From Planctomycetota bacterium (GTDB lineage Bacteria; Planctomycetota; UBA11346), in assembly GCA_003136555.1 (NCBI GenBank), contig PLEW01000016.1:1-39419 (forward strand): a DNA stretch of 39,419 bases. The letters are read 5' to 3'. The notes under the pieces were generated by a model. The model made no database searches. It was not told where the DNA came from and saw only the letters and a program-made list of their open reading frames with translations. The position numbers and the translations under genes were made by a program. Shown here piece after piece: positions 1-7,895 of the stretch (position 1 is its first letter; every line of letters begins with the position of its first letter).

Positions 1-705
1 TGCCCCTACTGTTTGATGCAACGAGAGAATCTCTGCGATCGCCCGCTATTTACGGGCTTTACCCGCGATGGCGGGTATGCGACGTCGGCCATTGCCGATG
101 CCCGATTCACCTTTCCTTTGGGCGAGTCAGGCAGCGACGCCTCGATCGCGCCGCTCCTGTGTGCGGGGTTGATCGGCTGGCGTTCACTCAGGATCGCCGG
201 GGACGCCGAGAAAATCGGCTTTTACGGGTTCGGCGCGGCGGCGCACATCCTGACCCAAGTGGCGCGGTACCAAGATCGATCGGTCTTTGCCTTTACGCGC
301 GAGGGTGACATACAAAGCCAGGGATTTGCGAAGAGGTTGGGCGCGGTATGGGCAGGGGGCTCCGAGGAGAGCCCGCCCGAACCGCTTGATGCGGCAATCA
401 TCTTCGCCCCGGTCGGCAGCCTAGTCCCACCGGCGCTACGGGCTGTTCGTAAGGGAGGGCGCGTGGTCTGCGCGGGCATCCACATGAGCGATATCCCGGC
501 ATTCCCCTACCAGCTGCTCTGGGGCGAACGGCAGATCTCGTCCGTCGCCAATCTCACCCGCCAGGACGGCATGGATTTCCTTGGCCGGGTGGGGGAGATG
601 GGCATTGCGACCACGACCACCAGCTATCCGCTCCGCATGGCCAATGTGGCCCTTGCGGATCTCCGTCATGGCCGCTTCCGTGGGGCTGCGGTGCTCATTC
701 CATGA
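1..705 (+). CDS. Zinc-dependent alcohol dehydrogenase, C-terminal part (5' end outside window)
   Basis: Zinc-binding medium-chain alcohol dehydrogenase that oxidises or reduces alcohols/aldehydes with NAD(P). The frame is open from base 1, so the start lies outside the window. The first 12 residues carry three cysteines spaced C-x2-C-x7-C, which match the last three ligands of the structural zinc lobe (normally C-x2-C-x2-C-x7-C). A nucleotide-binding core follows, with a Rossmann-type glycine stretch (GFYGFGAAAH), and a typical C-terminal half ending in GAAVLIP. The catalytic-zinc region is missing from view. It resembles the AdhA-like group of single-domain zinc ADHs; the physiological substrate cannot be told. 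No partner gene is visible: the next convincing start is 350 bases downstream. Confidence 0.9.
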   Translation, partial: CPYCLMQRENLCDRPLFTGFTRDGGYATSAIADARFTFPLGESGSDASIAPLLCAGLIGWRSLRIAGDAEKIGFYGFGAAAHILTQVARYQDRSVFAFTREGDIQSQGFAKRLGAVWAGGSEESPPEPLDAAIIFAPVGSLVPPALRAVRKGGRVVCAGIHMSDIPAFPYQLLWGERQISSVANLTRQDGMDFLGRVGEMGIATTTTSYPLRMANVALADLRHGRFRGAAVLIP

Positions 706-1059
706 CCGCGCCACGCGGTCCCGGATCTTCCCTGCCAGGGGGCAGCCGCCGATGCGCCGAGCCGATGCGCTGGCGCCTTCGCATGGCCGGGGCGAAAACC
801 TACGGACTATACCTGATGGCATTATGCCAATTCCGGCCGTACCACCCATGCCAGGAGCTCAGCCATGGAGAGGCAGGACTGAGGATAGAGGCGATGCGCC
901 ACCAGCGCAACCTTGTCGCAGCGCCTTCGCTTCATCCGCCGCAAGCGGAGCGGATGCACGGCATCCAAGCGGAGATCCCGCCGCATGGCGCGGCAGTCCC
1001 ATCGTCCTGCTTCACCGGACAGCACCGATCAGAGACCGCGCATCCAAGGAGACTCGCAC
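706..1059. other. Intergenic stretch without a convincing gene
   Basis: Several frames are open because of the high GC content, but their products are Arg/Pro/Ser-rich and lack domain character. The only visible structure is the short palindrome TGGCATTATGCCA at 817-829 (six-base arms around one base), a possible operator or part of a promoter region. Nothing else is supported. Confidence 0.5.
817..829. promoter_or_regulatory. 13-bp palindrome, possible operator
   Basis: TGGCATTATGCCA is a perfect inverted repeat (TGGCAT / ATGCCA with a one-base centre) in the non-coding stretch between the alcohol dehydrogenase and the 51-aa gene. It is AT-richer than its surroundings. No regulator can be assigned, and a site this short can occur by chance. 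Confidence 0.2.
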
Positions 1060-1215
1060 ATGACCGATCGCATCGTCGCCACTGAATTCCTCCACCTGCA
1101 GCACAAGAAGGATCTGCTTGAGGCGGAACGTGCGTTCCTGGCCGACAAGCAGGCATTCGTCAGGGATTCCCTGAAGATCATCGACTTGCGCTTGCGCAAG
1201 CTGAAGTCGCGTTGA
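1060..1215 (+). CDS. Small charged hypothetical protein (51 aa)
   Basis: I do not recognise the family. The 51-residue product is highly charged, starts MTDRIVATEF and ends LRKLKSR, and looks like a single long amphipathic helix (Leu/Ala/Lys/Glu/Asp/Arg heptad-like pattern), so it may be a small coiled-coil or nucleic-acid/protein-binding peptide. The start is chosen because a good Shine-Dalgarno sequence, AAGGAGA at 1046-1052, sits seven bases before this ATG; the longer open frame upstream is low-complexity. It stands alone, about 195 bases before the BON-domain gene on the same strand. Confidence 0.55.
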   Translation: MTDRIVATEFLHLQHKKDLLEAERAFLADKQAFVRDSLKIIDLRLRKLKSR

Positions 1216-1409
1216 TCACCGCTGCCGCCTCTGCTGCCACCCCCCTCAGGGGAGCGGTACGGGTGCCCATGCTCGCGCCGACCGCGCTCGCCACCGCGGG
1301 CGCGCTCAAGGCCGGCAGGCCTCAGCATCCTCCTCCCCAGACCGTGACGCTGCGTGCGTGAGCGCCTGGCACCGCCTCGGCGATCCGATCCCCTGAGAGC
1401 ACCACACCG

Positions 1410-3089
1410 ATGAATATTCCCTGTGATACCGCCCATGATGCCAGCGGACCTGCCGCTGTCGCCGCCGGAGCGCCCGCCGCGCCAGCGCCCGGCGCTCGCG
1501 CCGTCCCAGCGACGCAGCGCATCCGCCGCCTGATCTCCGGCCTGCGCTCGACCCTCCTGGCGATGTCGCTGGCGATGACGTGCAGCGGCGCGGCGAGCCT
1601 GCAGGCGGCAACCTCGCCCGAGGGCTCGTCCAGCGGCGGATCGCCAGCGGCGGATGCGCCGCTGGCCGATGGCGCCATCACCAGTGCCGTGGAAGAAGCC
1701 TTGCGCACGAATCATGGGACGCTCGCCAACGATGTCGATGTCACCACCAGCCACGGCATCGTCACGCTGGCAGGCTCGGTCGACAGCCTCCTCATCCGGG
1801 CCCGCACGGTGGAGATCGCCCAGGGCCTCAGGGGAGTGCTGGGCGTCATCGACCACCTGTATACCACCCCGGTGAAGAGATCCGACGACGACATCCGCAA
1901 GGACATCCTCGAGGCCCTGTCCCAGGATCCCACCACCGATGCCTTCTCCCTGGGGGTCGCGGTCGACGGCGGTTGCGCGACCCTGAGCGGCCACCTCGGC
2001 AACCATGCCGAGGTGCATCTAGCGGGGCGGATCGCGAGCGGGGTCAAAGGGGTCACGCAGGTCACGAATGCCATCACCTTCGCTCCGCTCGCGAAGCGAT
2101 CCGATGCGGACATCGCCGCCGATGTCAAGGCGCGGCTGCAATGGAACATCTGGCTGAATGGCGATCCCATCGGCGTCGCTGTCGCCGCCGGCACCGTCAC
2201 GCTCTCCGGCTCCGTCGGGAGCGTCGAGAGCAAGTGGATGGCCTTCGGCGACGCCTGGGTGGCCGGTGTGATGGCTGTCGACATCACCAGGGTGAGCGTC
2301 GATGCCTGGACGCGGGACAATGCCAGGCGCGGGCTGACCTATGCATCACGCCCCGATGGCGATATCGAAAAGGCCATCGGGGCCTCACTCCTCCTCGATC
2401 CGCGCACCGCCCATGTCAGGATCGATGTCAGCGTCAACGATGGCGAGGCGACGCTCACCGGCATCGTCGGCAATCTCGAAGCGGACATCTCGGCTGAACA
2501 CGACGCCAGGAACATCATCGGGGTCGAAAAGGTCATCAACCTGCTCAAGGTCAGGCCCAAGGAGGCGCTCGCCGATGAGGAGATGACCAGGCAGCTGGCT
2601 GCCGCCCTGAAGCGAAGCCCATGGTTTGAGCAGTGCATCATCCAGGGGGTGGTCCTCCATCGCATAGCGACGCTGACAGGTGTCGTCGATCTGCGTCAGC
2701 AGTGGACCGAAGCGCAGGACATCGCCACGCGCGTCAAAGGCATCGTCGCGGTGCGCAATCGCCTGCGGGTGGAACCGGAGTTCCCGGTCATCGCCTTCCC
2801 CAATCCCGGATCCTACGAGACCTCGTACTCGCTAGCGGGGCTTTCGGCGACACCTCCGGCGTTGAGCGATGAGCAGATCAAGCGCAACATCGACCATGGC
2901 TTCCTCTGGAGCCCGTTCGTCAACCGGGATGACATCCACGTCGTCGTGCATGGCGGAGTGGCGACGCTGACCGGCACCGTCACCACCTGGATCGCCTGGA
3001 ATGTCATCGACCATGCCGCCCAGACGAGCGGTGCGTCCAGCATCGTGAATCAGGTCACCATCACCCATGCCTCCTGGTGGTGGCCCTAG
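1410..3089 (+). CDS. Exported protein with six BON domains
   Basis: 559-aa protein built almost wholly of BON (OsmY/nodulation) domains, the roughly 70-residue modules that bind membranes or small ligands and occur in periplasmic stress proteins. After an unusually long N-terminal region (about 45 residues) comes a hydrophobic segment ending near SLQAATS, which looks like an export signal. Six BON units follow, each opening with a D/S-D-x-x-I-type helix and ending in a V-T-L-x-G-x-V strand; for example the second starts SDDDIRKDIL and the last SDEQIKRNI. OsmY has two BON domains, so six is long. An in-frame ATG at 1563 just before the hydrophobic segment is an alternative start and would give a more ordinary signal peptide. 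No operon partner is visible. A role in envelope or osmotic stress is inferred from the family only. Confidence 0.85.
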   Translation: MNIPCDTAHDASGPAAVAAGAPAAPAPGARAVPATQRIRRLISGLRSTLLAMSLAMTCSGAASLQAATSPEGSSSGGSPAADAPLADGAITSAVEEALRTNHGTLANDVDVTTSHGIVTLAGSVDSLLIRARTVEIAQGLRGVLGVIDHLYTTPVKRSDDDIRKDILEALSQDPTTDAFSLGVAVDGGCATLSGHLGNHAEVHLAGRIASGVKGVTQVTNAITFAPLAKRSDADIAADVKARLQWNIWLNGDPIGVAVAAGTVTLSGSVGSVESKWMAFGDAWVAGVMAVDITRVSVDAWTRDNARRGLTYASRPDGDIEKAIGASLLLDPRTAHVRIDVSVNDGEATLTGIVGNLEADISAEHDARNIIGVEKVINLLKVRPKEALADEEMTRQLAAALKRSPWFEQCIIQGVVLHRIATLTGVVDLRQQWTEAQDIATRVKGIVAVRNRLRVEPEFPVIAFPNPGSYETSYSLAGLSATPPALSDEQIKRNIDHGFLWSPFVNRDDIHVVVHGGVATLTGTVTTWIAWNVIDHAAQTSGASSIVNQVTITHASWWWP

Positions 3090-3718
3090 CTCCCTGTCCG
3101 GCATGCGCTCGCACGCTTCCATGAGCGCCGGCTGATCGGGATTGCGCACCGGCTGCCTCGAGCAGGGGGCGGCTGCCGCGCCGCTTGGCTCGCGATGTCG
3201 GGACGCTTTTGAACGGCGATCATCGCCCGGGCCGCGCACGCCGCCGTAGTCCGCCCAGGGGAAGGGTCCCGTCCGGATGCCCGCCAGCCGCTACCCCAGA
3301 GCGCCTGGCCAGCGCCGGCCGCGATGCGTGCGCATGGCATCGCCAAGCAATGCCTCGAAGCCCCTGTTACCCGCCGATCTCCCCCAGCTCGGACATGCAT
3401 CATCCATGCCTGGGGCCTGGAGCGATTTCCCCATGCGCTGTCCACCTGCGACGTGAGTGGCCTGAAGACGCTCAGCCTTAGGTCACCTGTTTCCCGTGGC
3501 ATTCGAGGCTGGCGATGCGAGCAATCGATGTGGCTCATGGACACTCATCCCGGAACCGGATGGACCGCCCTGGAGCGCCCGCAATGTCACAACGTGCTCG
3601 TGAGATCTCAGGGGAAGGACTGACGTCGCAGGGCACCGATGCTGCGCGCCGGGCTATTTCCCCATCACCGCCTCTGCTCGCGCAATCGGCTTGGCCGTCA
3701 CCAGCGTCGCAGCGCTGC
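3090..3718. other. Intergenic stretch, no gene recognised
   Basis: About 630 bases between the BON gene and the XRE-type regulator gene, which point toward each other. Open frames here give Arg/Pro/Ala-rich, domain-free products without good ribosome binding sites. I see no tRNA, repeat array or strong terminator. Confidence 0.5.
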
Positions 3719-4078
3719 TCAGGATTCCGCCAGGGAAAGCGCATCCTGCTGCAGGCCATGGACCTCGCAGCGCAGCGCCACCTGCTCGATGGCCATCTGC
3801 CTCGACTGCCCATCCGCCGCCAGCAGGCGCTCGAGATGCGGCAGCACCGTGCGCGGGATGTTCGCCAGGATCGCCGCCTGCCAGAAGCGCTCGGTCTGGC
3901 TGTCGTCGAGCTCCAGGCGTGCAGCCCAGCCGGCGATCTTGTGCAGCGGCGGCGCGCGTCGACCAGCGCACAGGTTGGAGACATAGCCCTGCGATAGGCT
4001 CTCGCGCTTGGACCAGTCCGAGATGCGCAGTCGGCGCTGGGCCAGCAGGTTTCGGAGAATCTGCGAGAAGACGATCAT
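3719..4078 (-). CDS. Small XRE-type helix-turn-helix protein
   Basis: 119-aa probable DNA-binding regulator. Residues about 5-60 resemble a Cro/C1-type HTH (ILRNLLAQRRLRISDWSKR, then SQGYVSNLCAGRRAPP, the usual place of the recognition helix and following loop). The rest is a helical tail of unknown role. The start is chosen at 4078 because a plausible ribosome site (AGGAG, complement of 4089-4093) lies ten bases upstream; the frame stays open far upstream but reads as low-complexity sequence there. No divergent partner is evident, so its target is unknown. Such small XRE proteins often regulate stress or mobile-element genes, but nothing next to it shows this. Confidence 0.65.
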   Translation of the reverse strand: MIVFSQILRNLLAQRRLRISDWSKRESLSQGYVSNLCAGRRAPPLHKIAGWAARLELDDSQTERFWQAAILANIPRTVLPHLERLLAADGQSRQMAIEQVALRCEVHGLQQDALSLAES

Positions 4079-4718
4079 GGAACTTGATCTCCTGACGCGT
4101 GGATCTGGGGCAGCCGCGGCACTGATCAGCGGTGGGACGCTCATGCTGAGCCTCCTGGTCGGCCACCGGAGAAGGCGTCGCGCCGCCGATCGCCGACACA
4201 TCCCGGAGCCTGCGGCTGCGTGGCCGCACCGGCGGGGGCTCGCGCATGGACCGGGGTTGCGCACTCCGCGAATTGGAGGATGACCGGCAACGATGAAGCA
4301 GTGGGCATGGGACGCATCACAGGTATCGTGCAGGGTAGTCCGTCCCATCACGCGGGGAAGTACTTTTGTATGCCATCCAGTGAATACCGACCCCGCGGCC
4401 TGGGCTCTCGGGACACGCAGCGATGCCGGAAAATGCGGAATTCCCCTGATGAATCGAGGATTCCGCCGCAACGCTGGCACACCTCTGGAACACTGCTTCT
4501 TGCGCCAAGGTCACAATCCCGTCTTGCTCCCTCGCACCCTCCAGCCTGGCATCGACGCTGGTGAGCCGGTTGGGCCAAGTGACGTGACATATACGATTGC
4601 CATTTCGAAAACCGGAAGTCCCCCCGCCGGTCAATCGCCGAGCAGCGATTGCCTCATCCGTCCACCTATGGGGCGTGCAACGGCTGCAGCGATTGCTTCC
4701 GTCGCGACCATTACCTGC
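4079..4718. other. Intergenic stretch upstream of the XRE gene, no gene recognised
   Basis: About 640 bases between the start of the XRE-type gene and the 3' end of the Kelch-protein gene, both on the minus strand. It should contain the XRE gene promoter. Open frames on both strands lack recognisable domains, and I could not pick out a convincing promoter or repeat. Confidence 0.45.
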
Positions 4719-7145
4719 TCATCCGATGCCCGAGGGCGGCACGACCACCACCAGGATGATCTGGAGATCGGCCGTCTGGCTGGTGCTGTCGAAGACCACC
4801 ACCATCAGGGACTGGAGCGGTCCGTCGCTCTGATCGAGAGCGGCAACGGCGATGTGGAACTGGTTGCCGCTGACCTGGGTGCAGGTGGCCCCCGCCAGGT
4901 TCGCACTCGCTGATTGGATGCTGATGCCCAGCTCGGCGTCCGCCGCCAGCGATGCAGGCGATACGCTCACATCATAGGACCAGGGCGACCCCACGCTGCC
5001 CCACTCGGCCACCGGCACCGACTCGATCAGCGGCCGGGGCATGCTGGGGTCGGTGACCGCGACGGTGATGCTCCCCTGAAGCACCGTCAGCCCCACCGTC
5101 AGGGTGATGGCGACCGCTTCCGTGCCGACGGCGCTGGCAACCAGCGTGGCCATGCCGCTGGCGCTGATGCCCAGCTGCCCGTAGTGGCTGATGCCGGTGA
5201 CCTGGTAGCTGATCAGCGGATCGACGCCCAGCAGCTGATCGGGGTCGTCCAGCACGACGGGCGCGCTGACGGTGTAGCCGGGCAGATCATGGAGCGTGAG
5301 CGCTGCGACGCTCGGCGGCTGGACCACCTGGGCAATGATGAGCGTGAACGCCACCGGTGCGGCGGCATCCGCACCGCCATCGGCGGTGCCGCCCGAGTTG
5401 GAGAGCACGGCGGTGATGGTGGCGACACCGAAGCGGCCCGGTTGCAGCGTACAGGTGAAGGTCCCGTCCGCCGCCAGGGCTGGCTGGACGAGGAAGTAGT
5501 CCGGATGATCGGTGGTGGTGGTGAATGCCACTGTCTCGTCCGCCTGGTTGGCAGGCCCCGGGCTGATGCCGCCGGCCCATTGGGGGATGGTCACGCTGCC
5601 CGCATCCTCCTGGACGGTGATCGCGGGACCGGGGGTCCAGACTGGCGGCTGGTTGACGAACCGGACGGTGATGATGAAGGTCTGGGCCGCGCTGGTGTCG
5701 CTGCCGCCCTCTGCCGTGCCACCGGAATTCTGCGCCACCACGCTGACGGTCGTCTCGCCCGAGACATCGGGAGCGACGGTGAAGCTCAGCGTGCCATCGG
5801 CGGCGATGGCCGGCTGGACGCTGAACAGGGTGGTCTGCGCGGCACGCGCCTGGAAGGCCACGGTCTCGCCAAACAGCGGACCCGGATCGATGCCGGTCGC
5901 CCACTGCGGGATGCTCACCGCGGGGGCGTTCTCGGCGATGGTCTGGTCAGGGCCAAGCGCGAAGACCGGCGCCTGATTGATGGTCTGGGCCTGGTAGCGC
6001 TGGCACAGCGCGCTGATCTGCCCCACCCCCTGGACGGTGGCCAGGCCATCGATCACCAGCGCGCCGCCATCCTGCAGCGCCACGCAGGCATGGTCCACCG
6101 CGGGTACGTTCAAATGACTGATGACCGACCATGCGCCCGCCACCGGATCATAGAGCGCCGCCTGGGCGCTGATCGACCCCGCATCGCCTCCCGTCATCAG
6201 CACCTGGCCGGAGGCCAGCGCCGCCGACTGGCCGCCAGGGGCGATCGGCAGGGACGCCTGGGTGGGCATGGTCCAGCTGCCATTGGCGATGTCGTAGAGC
6301 TCGCAGCCGGCCACCGGCTGGGCGCCATCCACGAAGCCGCCGATCACCAGCACCGTACCGGCACCCACCAGCTGCCCCTGCGCTCCGTTACGCGCCAGGT
6401 TCATGCTGGCGGTCGGCTGCCAGCTGCCGGTCGCGGGGTCGAACAGGCTGCAGTCGCTGGTCTCCACCACCAGCTCGGAGACGATGGTGCCACCGAACGC
6501 GAGCGCGTGGCCATCCGGCAGCGCCACCAGTCCGGCACCGCTGACCGCCGTGGGCATGGCCGCAGTGCTGAGCCAAACCCCGCTGGCCTCGCTCCACCGC
6601 GCCGCCTGCCCGCCAGCGATGGCCGCCAGCACCTCACCATCGCTGAGCACGCACAGCGCCGTGGCAACCCCGGTGAGCGTCCCGGCCGGGCTCCAGCTCT
6701 GCATGGCGGGGTCATAGAGCTCGGAGAATTCCGTCTGCCCCACCACCAGGACATGGCCGCTGGGGAGCAGGGCGCAGGCCCCGCCGGCATGGCCGCCAGC
6801 CATCGCCGCGGTCGCCGTCCACAGCCCGCTGCCAGGATGCCAGCATTCGCAGGCGGTGATCGGGTTGCTGTCCGCATCCACGCCGCCCAGCGCCAGCACC
6901 TCGCCGCTGGGCAGGGTGACGGCGAGCGGGAAGATGCGCGCGGTGATGGTGGACCCGGTGGCCGCGAACACCATCGGCAGGACGGCATCCGCGCCCCTGT
7001 GCGCACCCACCGCGTGCAACGGGTCGAGCGCACGCGACTCGGCGCAGCAGGCCCCCGCTCCGGCCAGGACCATGGCCAAGACCAGGAGGGCGGCGCCACA
7101 GCGGGCACGCACGGGGTGTCGAGTGGCCAGGACGTGGCGATGCAT
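4719..7145 (-). CDS. Secreted Kelch-repeat protein with tandem Ig-like repeats
   Basis: 808-aa exported protein. The start at 7145 is chosen because it gives a normal signal peptide (basic n-region, then an Ala/Leu/Val core ending near GACCAES); the frame extends 34 codons further upstream without signal character. Residues about 50-390 are Kelch-type repeats (patterns such as LPSGEVLALGG, ELYDPAMQSW, LPDGHALAFGG, SLFDPATGSW), forming a beta-propeller. Two tandem domains of about 115 residues follow, each starting NQAPVF / NQPPVW and carrying IPQWA-G-I-PGP and NSGGTA-GG-D motifs; these resemble cadherin/Ig-like repeats of environmental bacteria. The C-terminal 200 residues are further beta-rich sequence. 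The truncated SUMF1-domain gene lies 49 bases upstream on the same strand. Probably a cell-surface or extracellular binding protein; ligand unknown. Confidence 0.85.
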   Translation of the reverse strand: MHRHVLATRHPVRARCGAALLVLAMVLAGAGACCAESRALDPLHAVGAHRGADAVLPMVFAATGSTITARIFPLAVTLPSGEVLALGGVDADSNPITACECWHPGSGLWTATAAMAGGHAGGACALLPSGHVLVVGQTEFSELYDPAMQSWSPAGTLTGVATALCVLSDGEVLAAIAGGQAARWSEASGVWLSTAAMPTAVSGAGLVALPDGHALAFGGTIVSELVVETSDCSLFDPATGSWQPTASMNLARNGAQGQLVGAGTVLVIGGFVDGAQPVAGCELYDIANGSWTMPTQASLPIAPGGQSAALASGQVLMTGGDAGSISAQAALYDPVAGAWSVISHLNVPAVDHACVALQDGGALVIDGLATVQGVGQISALCQRYQAQTINQAPVFALGPDQTIAENAPAVSIPQWATGIDPGPLFGETVAFQARAAQTTLFSVQPAIAADGTLSFTVAPDVSGETTVSVVAQNSGGTAEGGSDTSAAQTFIITVRFVNQPPVWTPGPAITVQEDAGSVTIPQWAGGISPGPANQADETVAFTTTTDHPDYFLVQPALAADGTFTCTLQPGRFGVATITAVLSNSGGTADGGADAAAPVAFTLIIAQVVQPPSVAALTLHDLPGYTVSAPVVLDDPDQLLGVDPLISYQVTGISHYGQLGISASGMATLVASAVGTEAVAITLTVGLTVLQGSITVAVTDPSMPRPLIESVPVAEWGSVGSPWSYDVSVSPASLAADAELGISIQSASANLAGATCTQVSGNQFHIAVAALDQSDGPLQSLMVVVFDSTSQTADLQIILVVVVPPSGIG

Positions 7146-7194
7146 GGCAGGCCCTTTCAGAACGGGGACGTACCGGCGAGATAGAGCGGACGCA

Positions 7195-7887
7195 TCACTG
7201 GGCGGGGCAGGAGAGGCGCAGCCCATAGAGGGGATGTGCAATGCCATCGGGCACCGTGCTGATGACCGGGTTGGCCTGGATGGTCATGATGTTGTCGTCG
7301 GAGCTGCCGCCGAAGGCCCCGCCATCGGCGGTCCACTCCCTGACATTCCCGATCAGGTCATAGAAGCCGCCCGTCGGCAGGGCGACGCCGGCCTCATGCA
7401 GGATGCCGGCCACGCTGGCAGTCTCGCGCACCGAGGCGAAGGGCGAGACGGTGGCAACATCGGTGGCGCTGCCCCACGGGAAGGGCGACCCGCCGAGCAG
7501 CGCCTGGTAGGTCGCGCTCGACGGCAGGCTGAAGGGCAGGCCGGTCATCGTCGCCAGCTGCGCCGCGCACTGGAGCGCGTCCGTTCGACTGACGTTGCAG
7601 GCCGGCTGGAGCGGATCGTCCCCGAGAGCCTGCGGGCAGATGCTGTCAGGGACCGCTGTCCAGGGCTGCGTCCCCATCACCGCCCGCCACTGACCCTTGG
7701 TCATCTCCGTGACACCGATGAACTGATCGCCGACATGCAGCAGGACCAGGGAGGTGGCATCGCCGATCCCCGGATCGCTGACCGCGGTGGTGATCCCACC
7801 ATCGCCGAGGGCGACGATCAGGTAGGTGCCATTGCTGAGCGAGGGCTGATAGGTCGACGATGAGGGACCGCCGCAGGCGGTGAGGGT
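7195..7887 (-). pseudogene. SUMF1/formylglycine-generating-enzyme-type lipoprotein, 5'-truncated
   Basis: SUMF1-like domain protein. Conserved SUMF1 features are EMTKGQWRAVMG at the domain start, GGFYDLIGNVREWTADGG (the typical GNVxEWT block) and a closing GLRLSC. The frame stays open above the first ATG (7704) up to about 7905 and reads there TLTACGGPSSSTYQPSLSNG followed by a strand-rich lead-in, so the true N-terminus is upstream. LTAC looks like the lipobox of a lipoprotein, but no ATG or GTG and no signal-peptide core precede it: the frame hits a stop (complement of 7906-7908) inside the opposing gene. I infer that the 5' end was lost at a junction near 7880-7893. Translation from the internal ATG at 7704 would give a 169-aa product. 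Many SUMF1-domain proteins are not true sulfatase activators, and no sulfatase is nearby. Confidence 0.75.
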
Positions 7888-7895
7888 CGTCCAAC

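Noticed and set aside
3086..3544. Minus-strand frame in the gap after the BON gene
   Set aside because: The product is Arg/Ser/Pro-rich without domain, signal or ribosome site.
4914..7184. Long plus-strand open frame opposite the Kelch-protein gene
   Set aside because: It is Arg/His/Asp/Gly-rich with no domain, as expected for the complement of a GC-rich gene. The minus strand has a signal peptide, Kelch motifs and tandem repeats.
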